DNA of 64,000 bases, from NCBI GenBank assembly GCA_002372315.1, contig DFFU01000026.1, forward strand, positions 13,348 to 77,347, given 5' to 3'. The position numbers and the translations under genes are program-made. Under the pieces are notes generated by a model. That model was not told where the DNA came from and made no database searches. It was given only the letters and a program-made list of their open reading frames with translations. This DNA comes from Alphaproteobacteria bacterium UBA3768 (GTDB lineage Bacteria; Pseudomonadota; Alphaproteobacteria; CAAHEQ01; UBA3637). Shown here one piece after another: positions 53,001 through 60,581 of the stretch (its first letter is position 1; every line of letters starts with the position of its first letter).

Positions 53001-54277
53001 GAGAGCGTATTGACAATAAAAAAGTTTATAATCAAAATTATGAATTTTTGTCTTATAATAATATAACAGGAAATTTAAATAATATAACAATAGCCAACAA
53101 TAGATATAAATTTACGGAAGAGGCAATTGGACAATTTAGTGTGGAACGTACGCTTACCGGAAGAGGGGTTATAGAGCGCTATAAAGGGATAATCAATGTG
53201 CCGATGGGGATAATGTCTGCAGCGTCTGCATTCTTGGATTCAAATACATCCTTTGGATCAAATAAGCAAAATGCAGTGGCCGATGGTTTAAATCTTTTAT
53301 CCCAAATTAAAGGTGGCGAAAAAACATATGCGGATGCGTTATCTGCGATAAACCCTGAAGATGATGCAATTGTCCAAACAACAGCCTTAAATACGACAAT
53401 GACGAATTTAAATACTGCCACTGCACGAATGACAACAGGTGCAATCTTGGGAACAAATGGTGGCGATATATCATTGGGTAGGGGTGCTATGTGGACAAAA
53501 GCCTTGTATAACCATACAAAATTGGATAATAATGCTGGATATGAAGGATTTAAGGCAAATTCCAAAGGTATCGCAATGGGTATTGAAGGAAAACTTACTT
53601 CAGATATTAAGGCTGGAATTGGCTATTCTTATGCTCAAAATGAAATAAAAGCGCATAACAGAAATCTAGACGTTGATTCGCACAATGTATCTTTATATGG
53701 CGAATATAAACCCAATAATTGGTTTATAGATGGTGTTTTAGGTTTGGGTTGGAGTAACTATGAAGGAAAAGCGTGGTCTGTAATTGGTACAACAAAATCA
53801 GATTTTGATGTTTATACTTATTCCGCACAAGGAACGGCAGGATATGAACTTGGTATGAATGAATATGCAAAATTTGTACCCTATGCTGGTTTACGCTATA
53901 TCCGAATTGATCAGAGAGACTATAATGATAGTGATGAAAAACATATCTCATCAGATGTAAACAATACCCTTACAGCCCTTTTAGGCAGTAAATTGTCATG
54001 GAATTTTGCATCTGAAAATGGAACAGTATTTACACCATCTTTGCGCTTGGGTTTGAGCTATGATTTTAAGACAGATTTGAATAAATCAACAGTTTCATTA
54101 TCAAATGGTATGAATTACGAAGTTGAAGGTCGGCGCTTGAGAAAATTAGGCATTACAGGAGGAATAGGGGCTCAAATAACCAAAGGTGACCTTGACATCT
54201 TGTTTGGTTATGATTTGGAAACAAGAAAAGATTATAATAGCCATACAGGTTCTATTAAACTTAAATATCATTTCTAA
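44027..54277 (+). CDS. Giant autotransporter adhesin, 3416 aa, with internal duplication
   Basis: The ATG at 44027 follows GGAGGG; an in-frame start at 43985 lacks a site. A long N-terminal region (MRYSKTTIKELNRLYRHV...) leads to a signal ending near MPTYAADD. The passenger is a beta-helix of short Asn/Ser/Thr/Asp-rich turns (LNLNNSK, INGNN, LNGTSS) and has almost no Cys. It contains an approximate duplication: residues ~83-1243 and ~1244-2400 share VxxxGxLNVGN, LSDTNGRIVAK, LKGSVST, YGxAxSVI and NTIRTT in order. The C-terminal ~266 residues are the autotransporter barrel (from RGAMWTKALYN), ending in the aromatic F. It is presented on the cell surface, probably as an adhesin or fibre. Its low-CG-free neighbours show it is chromosomal. 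Confidence 0.9.
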   Translation: MRYSKTTIKELNRLYRHVLKKCFILNVFGILWTMPTYAADDVILSDIINQQKIVSDSDVAKINSEINIYSTNETTPSALQANQVEISGKLNVGNGSDATSQTLSSIIVPEVTVWHHDEHVSYWNYERGSIKVLSGGELNLTATGLNSTKITGRSGEGFDWYNPALEVSEGAILNIEASNLPSDAYNGDSDFIDDWNIDYGVSLQTASAVINGALNITATDNLVHWTTGREGITLGTNAIFNINLKTSEVPMDLKIHAGGAFVSGSNSKINLNSNSAISADSESSDIEIGAAKIDLSGQIAAISSDISSIAGYAIEDGGVVIPTIQIGHNENPRSTLNMTFSDMGIIAATDHYYQMMDEEDKEELLSVKSNPEIFLSELRGTLYMIKGVKLSDDVMVSSVAGTQEKYVWAEKQENGEWQETLYDNSADGFWDRVKNYIQSMNNDQLIQMNDNLVTAVRGFETDGIHFENADVTLENGVEVANKLSGDIVADESNITLNGSNEEEGRIFSTIINHSGATGDIAFNDSTITMNDDTSLVRGIYEWDETVADGIDVIQHNLGIASSQGDIGFDTSTLNMNGTSSLVLSDTNGRIVAKDNSIININGDNVFSLKNVIDGEGAGAVFLKESTLNIAKGASLTLNTQLKGYIDEHGKEWAPAIHGDADSVINLEGTLKGSVSTAGLLAFTDKDAFIDGDILSVGTLDITPISGEISDIVSGQIIGVDNLSLTGNKEYTLNKAIFSTSDDDVAYVMSSVIMDNFKQIMKLTSNEKEYYTTDGRTTLTPIDNQMGALSVVDGATLSSDKTFYADSVVLDNGASLNMTNISSIENLTIKNGSQGKFNCALSAHSVLLEGKNSGLELGGTPLDFSLISGTFSVLNGATLKTENGPSFMLGTIVLDHATWNGNNIAEVNLAEISSDNSVLNLNNSKFSHGLETVMNIRNSKVTLSNSDFGLAETNFDHTTLVSTNSVIGNRPITLVNARYLTDEGDIIPAFAVLGSGEAFDSKMLIKNSHITLNGNSALESSSIFNDYQLGAIAITPTYFKENAAKWVGMLSESPMDWIEDPQGYVDGLTTFANNIELDNTTIMLNGTSSIINNSLSLTNAEGESTGNVNLVDSELNVNGNNTIRTTGVVNLANSTLNIAQGSKLTLERNEIEGSDGLATIYGDADSVIDISGRLNGNVNTLGELKFSSDTAFVNGDIQAAELNVADGTTWSLDRSKSFSADKINIERGGTIDIIAKNRDANLSTEVIDVAGTLNVGNTQSVTQKLLSSIAGTVNVLDGGVMNLNATGNQNTRFSHQNGVNGEFSENNLTINKGGQFNVVSSNLPINYNSYSGDDTEIGAFLETGDVLANGQIHLVTNNNIINWQANNFTLGETGKLIVINKDPKKQDVDININVGNFTSDKGSEIQLLSDETADIGLTADTMNLSGNIKMNSASAFAFGSSFNADNALIDLTYSDIGMNRYADNYFDLMDEENQRERILQLKQNIANGNLLYEIYGILSKNSSVRITDNLSVSHNSQTGQYSFNNEDQMMEYNDFEQELQKRLSSLKSTSKLKQLHDNLLDYRRARIADMTIRNSIINAEYASEIYNELSGDMNILSSEINLKKGKKYTSIINHQGRMGDIYFGKDNDSIRSSLVNLHDNTGIIKGLFYWDEKGMRLSPNVKVSEGSIIFDNNSTLNMYGTSYLALSDTNGRIVAKNGSTININGNNTFHLINSIQGKGAGSIFLGDESGDIDNKTTLNIASNSSLSLLTQNNEGYNDGTEQYLPIIYGYENSVINIAGTLKGSVSTDGLLKFSSKKAKINGDILKLGALEFATAGGEISNFISGKLYNLNELNLAGKDRYTLNKGVFAVNDDDIACEIWNSAYPKERNIVKLTEGEYNSLIDPTYMITDFKLKPVDNQFKLISLKEGASFSSNKSLYADSVIVDNANFIMTQPFGFENLSLNNDAKMTLTSNNSYFLFPFPYTSEIHMDHSTLNLTSALIGNNVISAQNNSILMTKNTELTGWNTFSLDNSQWTSNNDDIGINSLQIHDSDWTDNSSLIMLSPNSSENSIIITGQSNVTLNNTSTVRRNYMGSGTGSGGDNYTNSIQIMNEDNNHPQITLNKGTDFNALKFMATGTKITANDASFGAGGIAISETLLSPEMNAAMDLKGLSLLYSTAPWSPIDFSIYDSNLTLNGTSSLKFSTGYVRGDLVSGKGTYTDLTPEYMRKNYTYLLREFNKRYDEDLAENYIDDLYSSANANIDLDNTQITLNGISSIINDSLSTETEKGNVNLTNDSILLVKGKNTIRTTKDVYLKDSTLDIAKGATLTVQSGYNESRNKYMDDTIYLDNAILKLSGTLNGSLKGTVSSLTLSSGFKYTGDINFDNSEISGFGVSGVTNVRAILPILDMYEEMGGTSIQTFTMTDRSALNLSTISDLIGNADEMRVENNSTLTVDANAELNRFIGKLSTIKINKNVEMDVSEIDLKDSSLTINGDISTASGETYINTNSLTMDNSNKPQAMSLTLSNAGIFVENGDVNLKNTNLNILGSARNMDPTALEAEGELRIFNDPNTRATINISNADIAASNIALTNTSLLMSGSIDKYTKEPMNGVATNELSIDNSGNNRAQISLSRLYIDGNTNIRNTKTTTISESTLDDLSIINDDFLSKTAVITMKNSDADSMNLSNLKTVTITNSDMKSANLTDIQSITISNSSVEDTLSLSTSENNKTITVNPDTKKQKTNYYSSANLTNTHIDGNLVVDNINLTLNKGNEIGGDLIITDSHSSMEKGYEEKVNATRVTLKDNLNLDSVKLEQGTLEIAANKKLTAYNGVNINSDHGAELYLNGIIDGNISVQDGGAIKFLNNKAQIIGNANLVTTETRFKKVKGNLSQFITGNIDFGVLAIRDSANLMIDKFAKVNTAASALELTDSTLKLEQDFAVSGNFDMSNSKLYLGTNALNIANNANIYDKSTIYIDVDKYGNYGKLVADTINLEVNTSGKNKGKPKNINLVVTLPRERIDNKKVYNQNYEFLSYNNITGNLNNITIANNRYKFTEEAIGQFSVERTLTGRGVIERYKGIINVPMGIMSAASAFLDSNTSFGSNKQNAVADGLNLLSQIKGGEKTYADALSAINPEDDAIVQTTALNTTMTNLNTATARMTTGAILGTNGGDISLGRGAMWTKALYNHTKLDNNAGYEGFKANSKGIAMGIEGKLTSDIKAGIGYSYAQNEIKAHNRNLDVDSHNVSLYGEYKPNNWFIDGVLGLGWSNYEGKAWSVIGTTKSDFDVYTYSAQGTAGYELGMNEYAKFVPYAGLRYIRIDQRDYNDSDEKHISSDVNNTLTALLGSKLSWNFASENGTVFTPSLRLGLSYDFKTDLNKSTVSLSNGMNYEVEGRRLRKLGITGGIGAQITKGDLDILFGYDLETRKDYNSHTGSIKLKYHF

Positions 54278-54701
54278 CCAATTTATTTATGGTTTGTTTT
54301 TGCCTTAAAATCTAAAAAGGCGCATATCCTGAGAAACGGGCTTGATTCTAATTCAATGCACAATATAATGAATAACGTTAAGGTTATTATTGTTTTTTGG
54401 GTGTTAAAGGTAAATTTTTTTATCTAAATTCACTTTTTCAATAGGTATAACAAAGCAATAGAAAGCTAAAAAAACATTTTAATGTTAACTAAATATAAAG
54501 TTTTTGAAAGATATCCACAAAGTTATCCACAAAAAATATAACATATTAAAATCATTAGGGAATTATAAAAAAATGGTAATTATAAATTGTCGCATAATTT
54601 TTATTATGTTCACTGAATGAAAAAATGAAAGAAATTTAGAAATTTCTATTTATATTGACATTTTTGCTATTTTTGCTAAAATATTACTGTAAAGGATTGT
54701 T
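54278..54701. other. 424-bp AT-rich gap with two DnaA-box-like sites
   Basis: No gene is seen. It contains ATATCCACA (54511-54519) and TTATCCACA (54523-54531), 12 bp apart, matching the DnaA-box consensus TTATNCACA. It also holds several TTAA half-sites and, at its right end, the promoter of the next gene. The gap may be a DnaA-controlled promoter; an origin is unlikely from gene directions. Confidence 0.5.
54655..54682 (+). promoter_or_regulatory. Promoter of the gene at 54702
   Basis: TTGACA-N16-TAAAAT, 19 nt before the ATG with AAAGGA as ribosome-binding site. Confidence 0.65.
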
Positions 54702-55388
54702 ATGTTAAGAAATCAATTTTTTGTTTTGCAAACTGTTCCAGAGCTTTCTGCTTTTCATATGGACCTTTTGCAAAAATTGTTGGAATTTTCATTTAATCAG
54801 TTGCAATATGATGCTGAGGTTCAAAAAATGCCTTCTAAGATGATTTATAAACAAAATCAAGAGTTTAAACTTTCATTGGTAGCCTTATTGACGACATGTG
54901 CCTTGCTAGATCCAACGCGCCAAAGTCAAGAAACAGAGCCTTATTTTAACCATCAGGTCAATATTATTCAAAAAAATCAGGTAAAAATTGTTCATTTTGG
55001 CCAAATCCGACCTTTTTTGGTGCAAAATTTCTTAATACCAGAGATTGTTGATGATTGGATTACTTATCGAAATGCTGAGGGTGATGGTATTTATGCTTTA
55101 AAGGATAAAAAAACTGTTTTACAAGGACTGGAGTCTTTTTCGCCTGGTGGTTCACCCGTGATGGAATTTGCACGTTTTTATCGTAAATTAATGGAAAGTA
55201 AACTTAAAAAGAAAGAAAAACTTCGTCAGCAAATTCAACAGACAGCTTTAAAAAGCCTTACAGATGAAATTGTTCATCAAAAGTTGATGTCTGGACAATC
55301 TGTTAATGATATTTTAAATAGTATAGTTTCCAATGAGTTGTTGTCTGATAATAATAAAGAAGATATTTTATTGATTGATAAAAAGTAA
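54702..55388 (+). CDS. 228-aa unknown protein
   Basis: The protein has a helical N-terminal half (LSAFHMDLLQKLLEFSFNQLQYD), a central mixed section (VKIVHFGQIRPFLVQNFLIPEIVDDWITYRN) and a Lys-rich coiled segment (FYRKLMESKLKKKEKLRQQIQQ). It has no recognised domain. AAAGGA is 6 nt upstream of its ATG and the promoter is strong. It probably forms an operon with the gene at 55444. Confidence 0.7.
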   Translation: MLRNQFFVLQTVPELSAFHMDLLQKLLEFSFNQLQYDAEVQKMPSKMIYKQNQEFKLSLVALLTTCALLDPTRQSQETEPYFNHQVNIIQKNQVKIVHFGQIRPFLVQNFLIPEIVDDWITYRNAEGDGIYALKDKKTVLQGLESFSPGGSPVMEFARFYRKLMESKLKKKEKLRQQIQQTALKSLTDEIVHQKLMSGQSVNDILNSIVSNELLSDNNKEDILLIDKK

Positions 55389-55443
55389 AGTTGACATTTC
55401 ACTCTAATTTAAGTAATAATAAATAAAAAAGAAAGGAATTCAG

Positions 55444-55839
55444 ATGATTCGCTCCATAAAAGATAAAATTTTACTTTCACGTTTGGCGTATTTTTTTAAA
55501 CATTTTAAAGCAGATCAGAAAAAGTTTATGGCTGATTCTGTTGATGATTTCTTGGAAGAGTCTGATAAAAATGCCCCTCGTTCAAAGAGTTTATCAAAAA
55601 TTTTGGATTTTATGGCTCAGAAGGTCTTTCAACCTATTGGTAAATTTGGGCGCCCTATTCCTTTACATAAACAATCGCCTCAAACGTTAAAAAGACGTCG
55701 TGAAAAAATGAGACCTTCTTTTATGGCTTTACATTCTTCATCTGTAAGGGTTCAAAAACGTTATCGTAATTATTTGGGATATGCCTCTTCCTCTCGTAGA
55801 TCTATCAAAAAGAAAACATCACAAATTGAAAATGTCTGA
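55444..55839 (+). CDS. 131-aa basic unknown protein
   Basis: The protein is rich in Lys and Arg, especially in its C-terminal half (KQSPQTLKRRREKMRPSF ... NYLGYASSSRRSIKKKTS). It may bind nucleic acid or ribosomes. AAAGGA is upstream of its ATG, and the queH ATG lies within its last codons. No domain is recognised. Confidence 0.7.
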   Translation: MIRSIKDKILLSRLAYFFKHFKADQKKFMADSVDDFLEESDKNAPRSKSLSKILDFMAQKVFQPIGKFGRPIPLHKQSPQTLKRRREKMRPSFMALHSSSVRVQKRYRNYLGYASSSRRSIKKKTSQIENV

Positions 55840-56371
55840 TAAGCTTTTATTGGTTTCTTGTTGTGCCCCCTGTTCTGTAGGAGTCATTGAGGATTTAAAA
55901 AAGAAAAATATAGATTTTACAGTCTTATTTTATAATCCAAATATTCGCCCAGAAAACGAATACATACACCGATTAAATGAGAATAGACGCATTTGTGAAC
56001 TATATGGTGTACCTTTTGTTAGCTTAGAATATGAACCAGATGTTTGGCAGAAAGCCACTAAAGGATTAGAAAATGAACCTGAAAAAGGTAAAAGGTGCGA
56101 TATTTGTTTTTACTTAAGATTAAAACGTGCCGCTGAATACGCTAAAACTAATGGTTTCACACGGATTTCTTCCGTCTTGGGGATTTCTCGCTGGAAAGAT
56201 TTTGATCAGGTTTGTCAAGCAGGTAAAAAAGTTGAACAAGAGGTAGGTGTTCCTTATGATAATACTAATTGGCGCAAAGAAGGACGATTAGAAAGATCCG
56301 AAAAATTGGCCAAAGAACTAAAGCTTTATCGTCAAACTTATTGTGGTTGCAAGCCAAAAAATAAGCCCTGA
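55832..56371 (+). CDS. queH: Epoxyqueuosine reductase QueH
   Basis: The ATG at 55832 gives a 179-aa protein (MSDKLLLVSCCAPCSVGV) with the Cys motifs C10-C11-x2-C14, CDICFYLRL, and the C-terminal YCGC, plus GFTRISSVLGISRWKDF. These are the Fe-S ligands of the QueH (DUF208) family, which reduces epoxyqueuosine to queuosine in tRNA without cobalamin. The start overlaps the end of the preceding gene. An upstream in-frame start (55781) would only add unrelated residues. The stop is inside the terminator. Confidence 0.9.
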   Translation: MSDKLLLVSCCAPCSVGVIEDLKKKNIDFTVLFYNPNIRPENEYIHRLNENRRICELYGVPFVSLEYEPDVWQKATKGLENEPEKGKRCDICFYLRLKRAAEYAKTNGFTRISSVLGISRWKDFDQVCQAGKKVEQEVGVPYDNTNWRKEGRLERSEKLAKELKLYRQTYCGCKPKNKP

Positions 56372-56390
56372 AATTTTCAGGGCTTTACTT
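56363..56390. terminator. Bidirectional terminator between queH and pheT
   Basis: AAGCCCTGAA-att-TTCAGGGCTT makes a 10-bp stem, with AT-rich flanks on both sides. It covers the queH stop and ends 15 bp before the end of the convergent pheT gene. Confidence 0.75.
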
Positions 56391-56405
56391 ATAAAAATCA
56401 AATAC

Positions 56406-58769
56406 TTACTTTCTTAATTCAGCCCCTGTATTTTTTTGAACAAAATTCAAAATTTGTTGAGATAAGGCTTCAATTTCAGGATCAGTCAATGTCTTTTCCA
56501 TTGACTGAATAACCACTTGAACAGCAATTTGTTTTTTACCTTCAGGTAGATGTTCCCCTTGATACACATCAAATACGGATACAGATTGAATTAAATTCTT
56601 ATCTACATTTTGAATTGTTGTCAATAATTTTTGAGCTTCTACCTTTTTATCCATCACAAAAGCAAAATCCCGAGTGACCGCTTGGTATGGAGATTTTTTA
56701 AGAATTTTTTGCATTTTATTTTCACGCTTTTTAACCAGTGGCAAAGCATCCAAGTAAACTTCACAAGCTACTACAGGCGTTTTGATATCAAAAGCTTTTA
56801 AAACTTTCGGATGAATTTCCCCAAACACTGCCAAAATGTTCTTGCCCAATTGTAAGGAACCACTCCGCCCTGGGTGGTACCAAGTGGGTGCATTATTATA
56901 AACAGTTAAACTTTCGGGAGCATCGGCTGCCATCAAGGCTGTAATAGCATCTTGTTTGGCATCAAAAACATCTACAAAACGATTTTCTCCATTCCAAGAT
57001 TTAGGCAAGTAAGCCCCTGCCCTAACTGCACAGGCCACCAATTTTTGACCATCAGGAGTATCTTTAAAAAATTCAGGTCCAACCTCAAATAATTGGACAT
57101 CTTGACAACCTGTATCCTGATTACGTTTCACGGCGGACAATAAATTCCCAACTAAACTTGGACGCATTTCATCTAAATCAGAAGAAATAGGATTAGATAT
57201 TCTAATTCCTTTTGAACCAAAGTATTTAGCCAACTTGGAATCCATAAAAGACCAGGTAATTGCTTGATTCAACCCACGACCAGCCAAAGCACGACGTACG
57301 GCTACTTCCCTTTTTTGATTGGGTAAAAGCGTTCCAATGGGTAATGACTCAGCACGCATGGGTGAATCAGGCAAAGTATCCAAACCATAAACACGAACAA
57401 TCTCTTCCACCAAATCAGCTGGTAATGAGACATCATGATAGCGCCATGAGGGAACCTTTACCATATTACCTTTGACTTTGAATCCCAACTTTGTCAAAAT
57501 TTGTTCCATTTTGTCTTGGGGAATTTCCATACCTGTTAAACGTTTAACTTCCCCCCAATTAAATGGAATTATGGGTGTGCAATCAGGTACTTTTCCTGCT
57601 ACAACAATTTCACTGGCCTCCCCTCCACATAAATCCAAAATCATTTGTGTGGCACGTGTATTATCATCCTCACAACTTGCTGGATCAATACCCCGTTCAT
57701 AACGAGAACGAGAATCGGACAATGCCCCCGTTAAAGACCCAGCCTTTGCAATTTTTGCAGGTATAAAATAGGCACTTTCTAAAAATACATTTTGGGTATC
57801 TTTTGAAACAGCCGTATCGACACCTCCCATGATACCCGCCATACATTGTGCTTTTTTGTCATCAGCTATGACGCAAACATCTGAAGATAAAGTATATTCT
57901 TTATCATCAAGAGCTTGAATTTTTTCGCCTTCTTGGGCAGGACGAACAGTAATATTTCCTGTCAATTTATCCGCATCAAATACGTGCAAAGGACGACATT
58001 CTGAAATGTTTAAATAGTTGGTAATATCCACCAAAGCTGAAATTGGACGAAGTCCCGCCGCAATCAAGGCTTTCTTCATCCACTCTGGACTTTCTCCATT
58101 TTTAACATTTTTAATATACCGTCCTGTATAAATCGGACAGGTTTCGTCTTGAATGCTAACAGTAATTGGTGATTTATAGGTACCTTTGATACTGGGCACA
58201 GGAATATCCAAAAATTCCCCCATATCTGCGGCCGCCAAATCACGAGCTATACCTTTGACACCAAAACAATCAGGACGATTAGGAGTTACATTGACATCAA
58301 ATATAACGTCAGCTTTTAAAGCATCTGCGGCAGGGGTTCCTGCTGGTAAATCCGTTTTTAGTTCAATAATACCTGTGTGATCTTCCCCGATTAAAAGTTC
58401 ATCCTCAGCACACATCATCCCATTGGAATCTACACCACGAATTTTACCAACTTGAAGTTTTTCATTAAATTTTGGAATCAGACAGCCAGGAAGGGCTAAA
58501 ATAGATTTTAAACCAACACGCACATTAGGGGCCCCACAAACAATCTGTAAATTTTGAACACCATCAAAAACACGTAAAACATGTAGTCTATCCGCATTGG
58601 GGTGTTGCTCAACAGCCACAATCTCACCCACAATGAACCCTTTTAAGGAAGATGAAAGATCCACGATTTCTTCCACTTCTAAACCGAGCATTGTCATTTT
58701 CTCAGCAAGTTCTTGGGGTGATTTATCCGTTTTTAAATAGCGTTTTAAATGTTCTAAAGAAAATTTCAT
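56406..58769 (-). CDS. pheT: Phenylalanyl-tRNA synthetase beta subunit
   Basis: The 787-aa protein has the usual bacterial PheT architecture: N-terminal tRNA-binding fold (GFIVGEIVAVEQHPNADRLHVLRV), B3/B4 editing region (DVNVTPNRPDCFGVKGIARDLAA), class II-like core, and C-terminal anticodon-binding domain (KSPYQAVTRDFAFVMDKKV...). The start overlaps the pheS stop by 4 bp, so the two subunits are co-expressed. Confidence 0.97.
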   Translation of the reverse strand: MKFSLEHLKRYLKTDKSPQELAEKMTMLGLEVEEIVDLSSSLKGFIVGEIVAVEQHPNADRLHVLRVFDGVQNLQIVCGAPNVRVGLKSILALPGCLIPKFNEKLQVGKIRGVDSNGMMCAEDELLIGEDHTGIIELKTDLPAGTPAADALKADVIFDVNVTPNRPDCFGVKGIARDLAAADMGEFLDIPVPSIKGTYKSPITVSIQDETCPIYTGRYIKNVKNGESPEWMKKALIAAGLRPISALVDITNYLNISECRPLHVFDADKLTGNITVRPAQEGEKIQALDDKEYTLSSDVCVIADDKKAQCMAGIMGGVDTAVSKDTQNVFLESAYFIPAKIAKAGSLTGALSDSRSRYERGIDPASCEDDNTRATQMILDLCGGEASEIVVAGKVPDCTPIIPFNWGEVKRLTGMEIPQDKMEQILTKLGFKVKGNMVKVPSWRYHDVSLPADLVEEIVRVYGLDTLPDSPMRAESLPIGTLLPNQKREVAVRRALAGRGLNQAITWSFMDSKLAKYFGSKGIRISNPISSDLDEMRPSLVGNLLSAVKRNQDTGCQDVQLFEVGPEFFKDTPDGQKLVACAVRAGAYLPKSWNGENRFVDVFDAKQDAITALMAADAPESLTVYNNAPTWYHPGRSGSLQLGKNILAVFGEIHPKVLKAFDIKTPVVACEVYLDALPLVKKRENKMQKILKKSPYQAVTRDFAFVMDKKVEAQKLLTTIQNVDKNLIQSVSVFDVYQGEHLPEGKKQIAVQVVIQSMEKTLTDPEIEALSQQILNFVQKNTGAELRK

Positions 58770-59830
58770 TTTTTACCTCCATTTAAGGAAAGACCTGATG
58801 TTACCGTTGGAATATCCAAAGGCAAAAATCCATAATGTTTAATCCATTTCATATCGGCTTCAAACATTTGACGTAAATCTTTAATGCCATACTTCATCAT
58901 GGCTAAACGATCCAAACCAATACCGAAAGCAAAACCTTGGTATTTTTCAGGATCCAGGCCACAATTTTTCAAAACTCTAGGATCCACAATACCACATCCC
59001 AATAATTCCAACCACTCTTTGCCGATATTACGAGCCATTACGCCACCTAAATCCATTTCGTAGGAAGGTTCTGTAAACGGAAAGTATGAAGGACGAAAAC
59101 GCACTTTCACATCATCTGTTTCAAAGAATAACTTGAAAAATTCGACTAATACCGCCTTTAAGTTAGCCAGATTAGTCTTTTCATCAATGACCAATCCTTC
59201 AATTTGATGGAACATAGGTGTATGGGTTGCATCATAATCACGACGATAAGTCCGACCAGGACATACAATTCGAATGGGTGGTTTTTTGTTTTCCATCGTT
59301 CGAATCTGAACCCCTGAAGTTTGTGTACGTAACATATTTTTGTTGTCAAAAAAGAAAGTAGCTTGCATTTGACGTGCAGGATGTTCTTTGGGCAAATTTA
59401 AGGCTTCAAAGTTGTGCCAATCATCTTCAATATCAGGACCTTCCGCTAAATCAAATCCCATTTGGGCAAAAATCGTCAAAGCCTCCTCTGTTGCTTGAGT
59501 AATCGGATGAATACGACCAATATTTTGTGGACGGCACGGCAAAGAAACATCTACACTTTCAGATTGTAATTTTTGATTGAGTTCTGCGTCTTCCAAAGCT
59601 ATCTTTTTATCTTCAATGGCCTTCATAACTTCCGTTTTCACGGCATTGATGGCAGCACCAAAAGTCTTTTTTTCTTCAACAGACAAAGAGCCCATTTCTT
59701 TCATCATAGCTGTCAAAGTACCATTTTTACCGACCACGCCCACGCGTACGGCATCTAATTCAGCTAAATTAGTAGCCTTTTCCACCGCTGGCAAGACAGA
59801 TGTTTTGATTTCGGATAATTTTTCTTGCAT
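58766..59830 (-). CDS. pheS: Phenylalanyl-tRNA synthetase alpha subunit
   Basis: The 354-aa class II catalytic subunit has an N-terminal coiled coil, HPITQATEEALTIFAQMGF, the motif 2 segment (RTYRRDYDATHTPMFHQIEGLVIDE), FTEPSYEMD, and motif 3 (GFAFGIGLDRLAMMKYGI). Together with PheT it forms the tetramer that charges tRNA-Phe. AGGAG lies upstream of its ATG. Confidence 0.97.
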   Translation of the reverse strand: MQEKLSEIKTSVLPAVEKATNLAELDAVRVGVVGKNGTLTAMMKEMGSLSVEEKKTFGAAINAVKTEVMKAIEDKKIALEDAELNQKLQSESVDVSLPCRPQNIGRIHPITQATEEALTIFAQMGFDLAEGPDIEDDWHNFEALNLPKEHPARQMQATFFFDNKNMLRTQTSGVQIRTMENKKPPIRIVCPGRTYRRDYDATHTPMFHQIEGLVIDEKTNLANLKAVLVEFFKLFFETDDVKVRFRPSYFPFTEPSYEMDLGGVMARNIGKEWLELLGCGIVDPRVLKNCGLDPEKYQGFAFGIGLDRLAMMKYGIKDLRQMFEADMKWIKHYGFLPLDIPTVTSGLSLNGGKK

Positions 59831-59893
59831 ATCAACTCCTTGATTGAATGGGATAAATTTTACAAAAAAACGTTAAAAAAAGCAAGTAATTAT

Positions 59894-60580
59894 TTATGGT
59901 TTTAAATTATTTATCATTTGAGCCAAATTTTCTTCTAAATGCTTAATATCATTGTCCGTTGGTACTAATTCAGGGTGAAAATGACGATTATAGGCTAAAA
60001 TTGCCGCTTTTAAATTTGTGATGTCATAACCAATTTTTTGCAATTTTTCATTTATAATTCCCTGCTCTATATCCTTGGGACCTATTCCTAATTCTTTCCA
60101 TGGAAACATTTTACCGGGATCAACTTTGCGTGTGGGGGCAATATCACTATGTCCCACCACATTTTCTGATGGAATATTGTATTTTTTCATCAGGGTTTGG
60201 ACAAGTTTTTGAAAACTTTTTATTTGTTCCTTGGTAAATTCAGTTTGTCCCAAAGTCGGATTCTGAAGTTCTATTCCAATTGAATAAGCGTTTAAACCTT
60301 CAAATCCTTTCCAATAACTTTTTCCCGCATGCCAAGCGACTTTATTATCCGGTACAAGTTGGGTAACTTTCCCTTGTATATCAATCAGATAATGTGTACT
60401 TACCCCCAATTCGTTTAATCGTTTTATCATTTGATCAACGGGCAAAGAAAAACTGTGTACTACCAAAAATTGAATTGGTTTTTCCCGATCGGCATAATGA
60501 TGAGTTTTGGGCTGATTAAAATAAAAATAGCCCCCTATTGCCAAAAATAAAATAATAATAAAAATCAAACACTTTTTCAT
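59894..60580 (-). CDS. N-acetylmuramoyl-L-alanine amidase (Amidase_2)
   Basis: Starts at ATG 60580, one base after the uvrB stop, with GGGGAAA upstream; an earlier in-frame ATG would overlap uvrB. A membrane anchor (residues ~4-22, CLIFIIILFLAIGGYFYF) leads to the amidase domain with zinc ligands His in VVHSF, His in GHSDIAP and probably Asp in VDPGK. Other family residues are WHAG and YSIGIELQNP. It cleaves the amide between muramic acid and L-Ala in periplasmic peptidoglycan. It is like AmiD/AmpD but membrane-tethered. Confidence 0.87.
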   Translation of the reverse strand: MKKCLIFIIILFLAIGGYFYFNQPKTHHYADREKPIQFLVVHSFSLPVDQMIKRLNELGVSTHYLIDIQGKVTQLVPDNKVAWHAGKSYWKGFEGLNAYSIGIELQNPTLGQTEFTKEQIKSFQKLVQTLMKKYNIPSENVVGHSDIAPTRKVDPGKMFPWKELGIGPKDIEQGIINEKLQKIGYDITNLKAAILAYNRHFHPELVPTDNDIKHLEENLAQMINNLKP

Positions 60581-60581
60581 T

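Noticed and set aside
54278..54701. Chromosomal origin of replication
   Set aside because: Only two DnaA-like boxes, no origin-linked genes, and gene orientation converges here.
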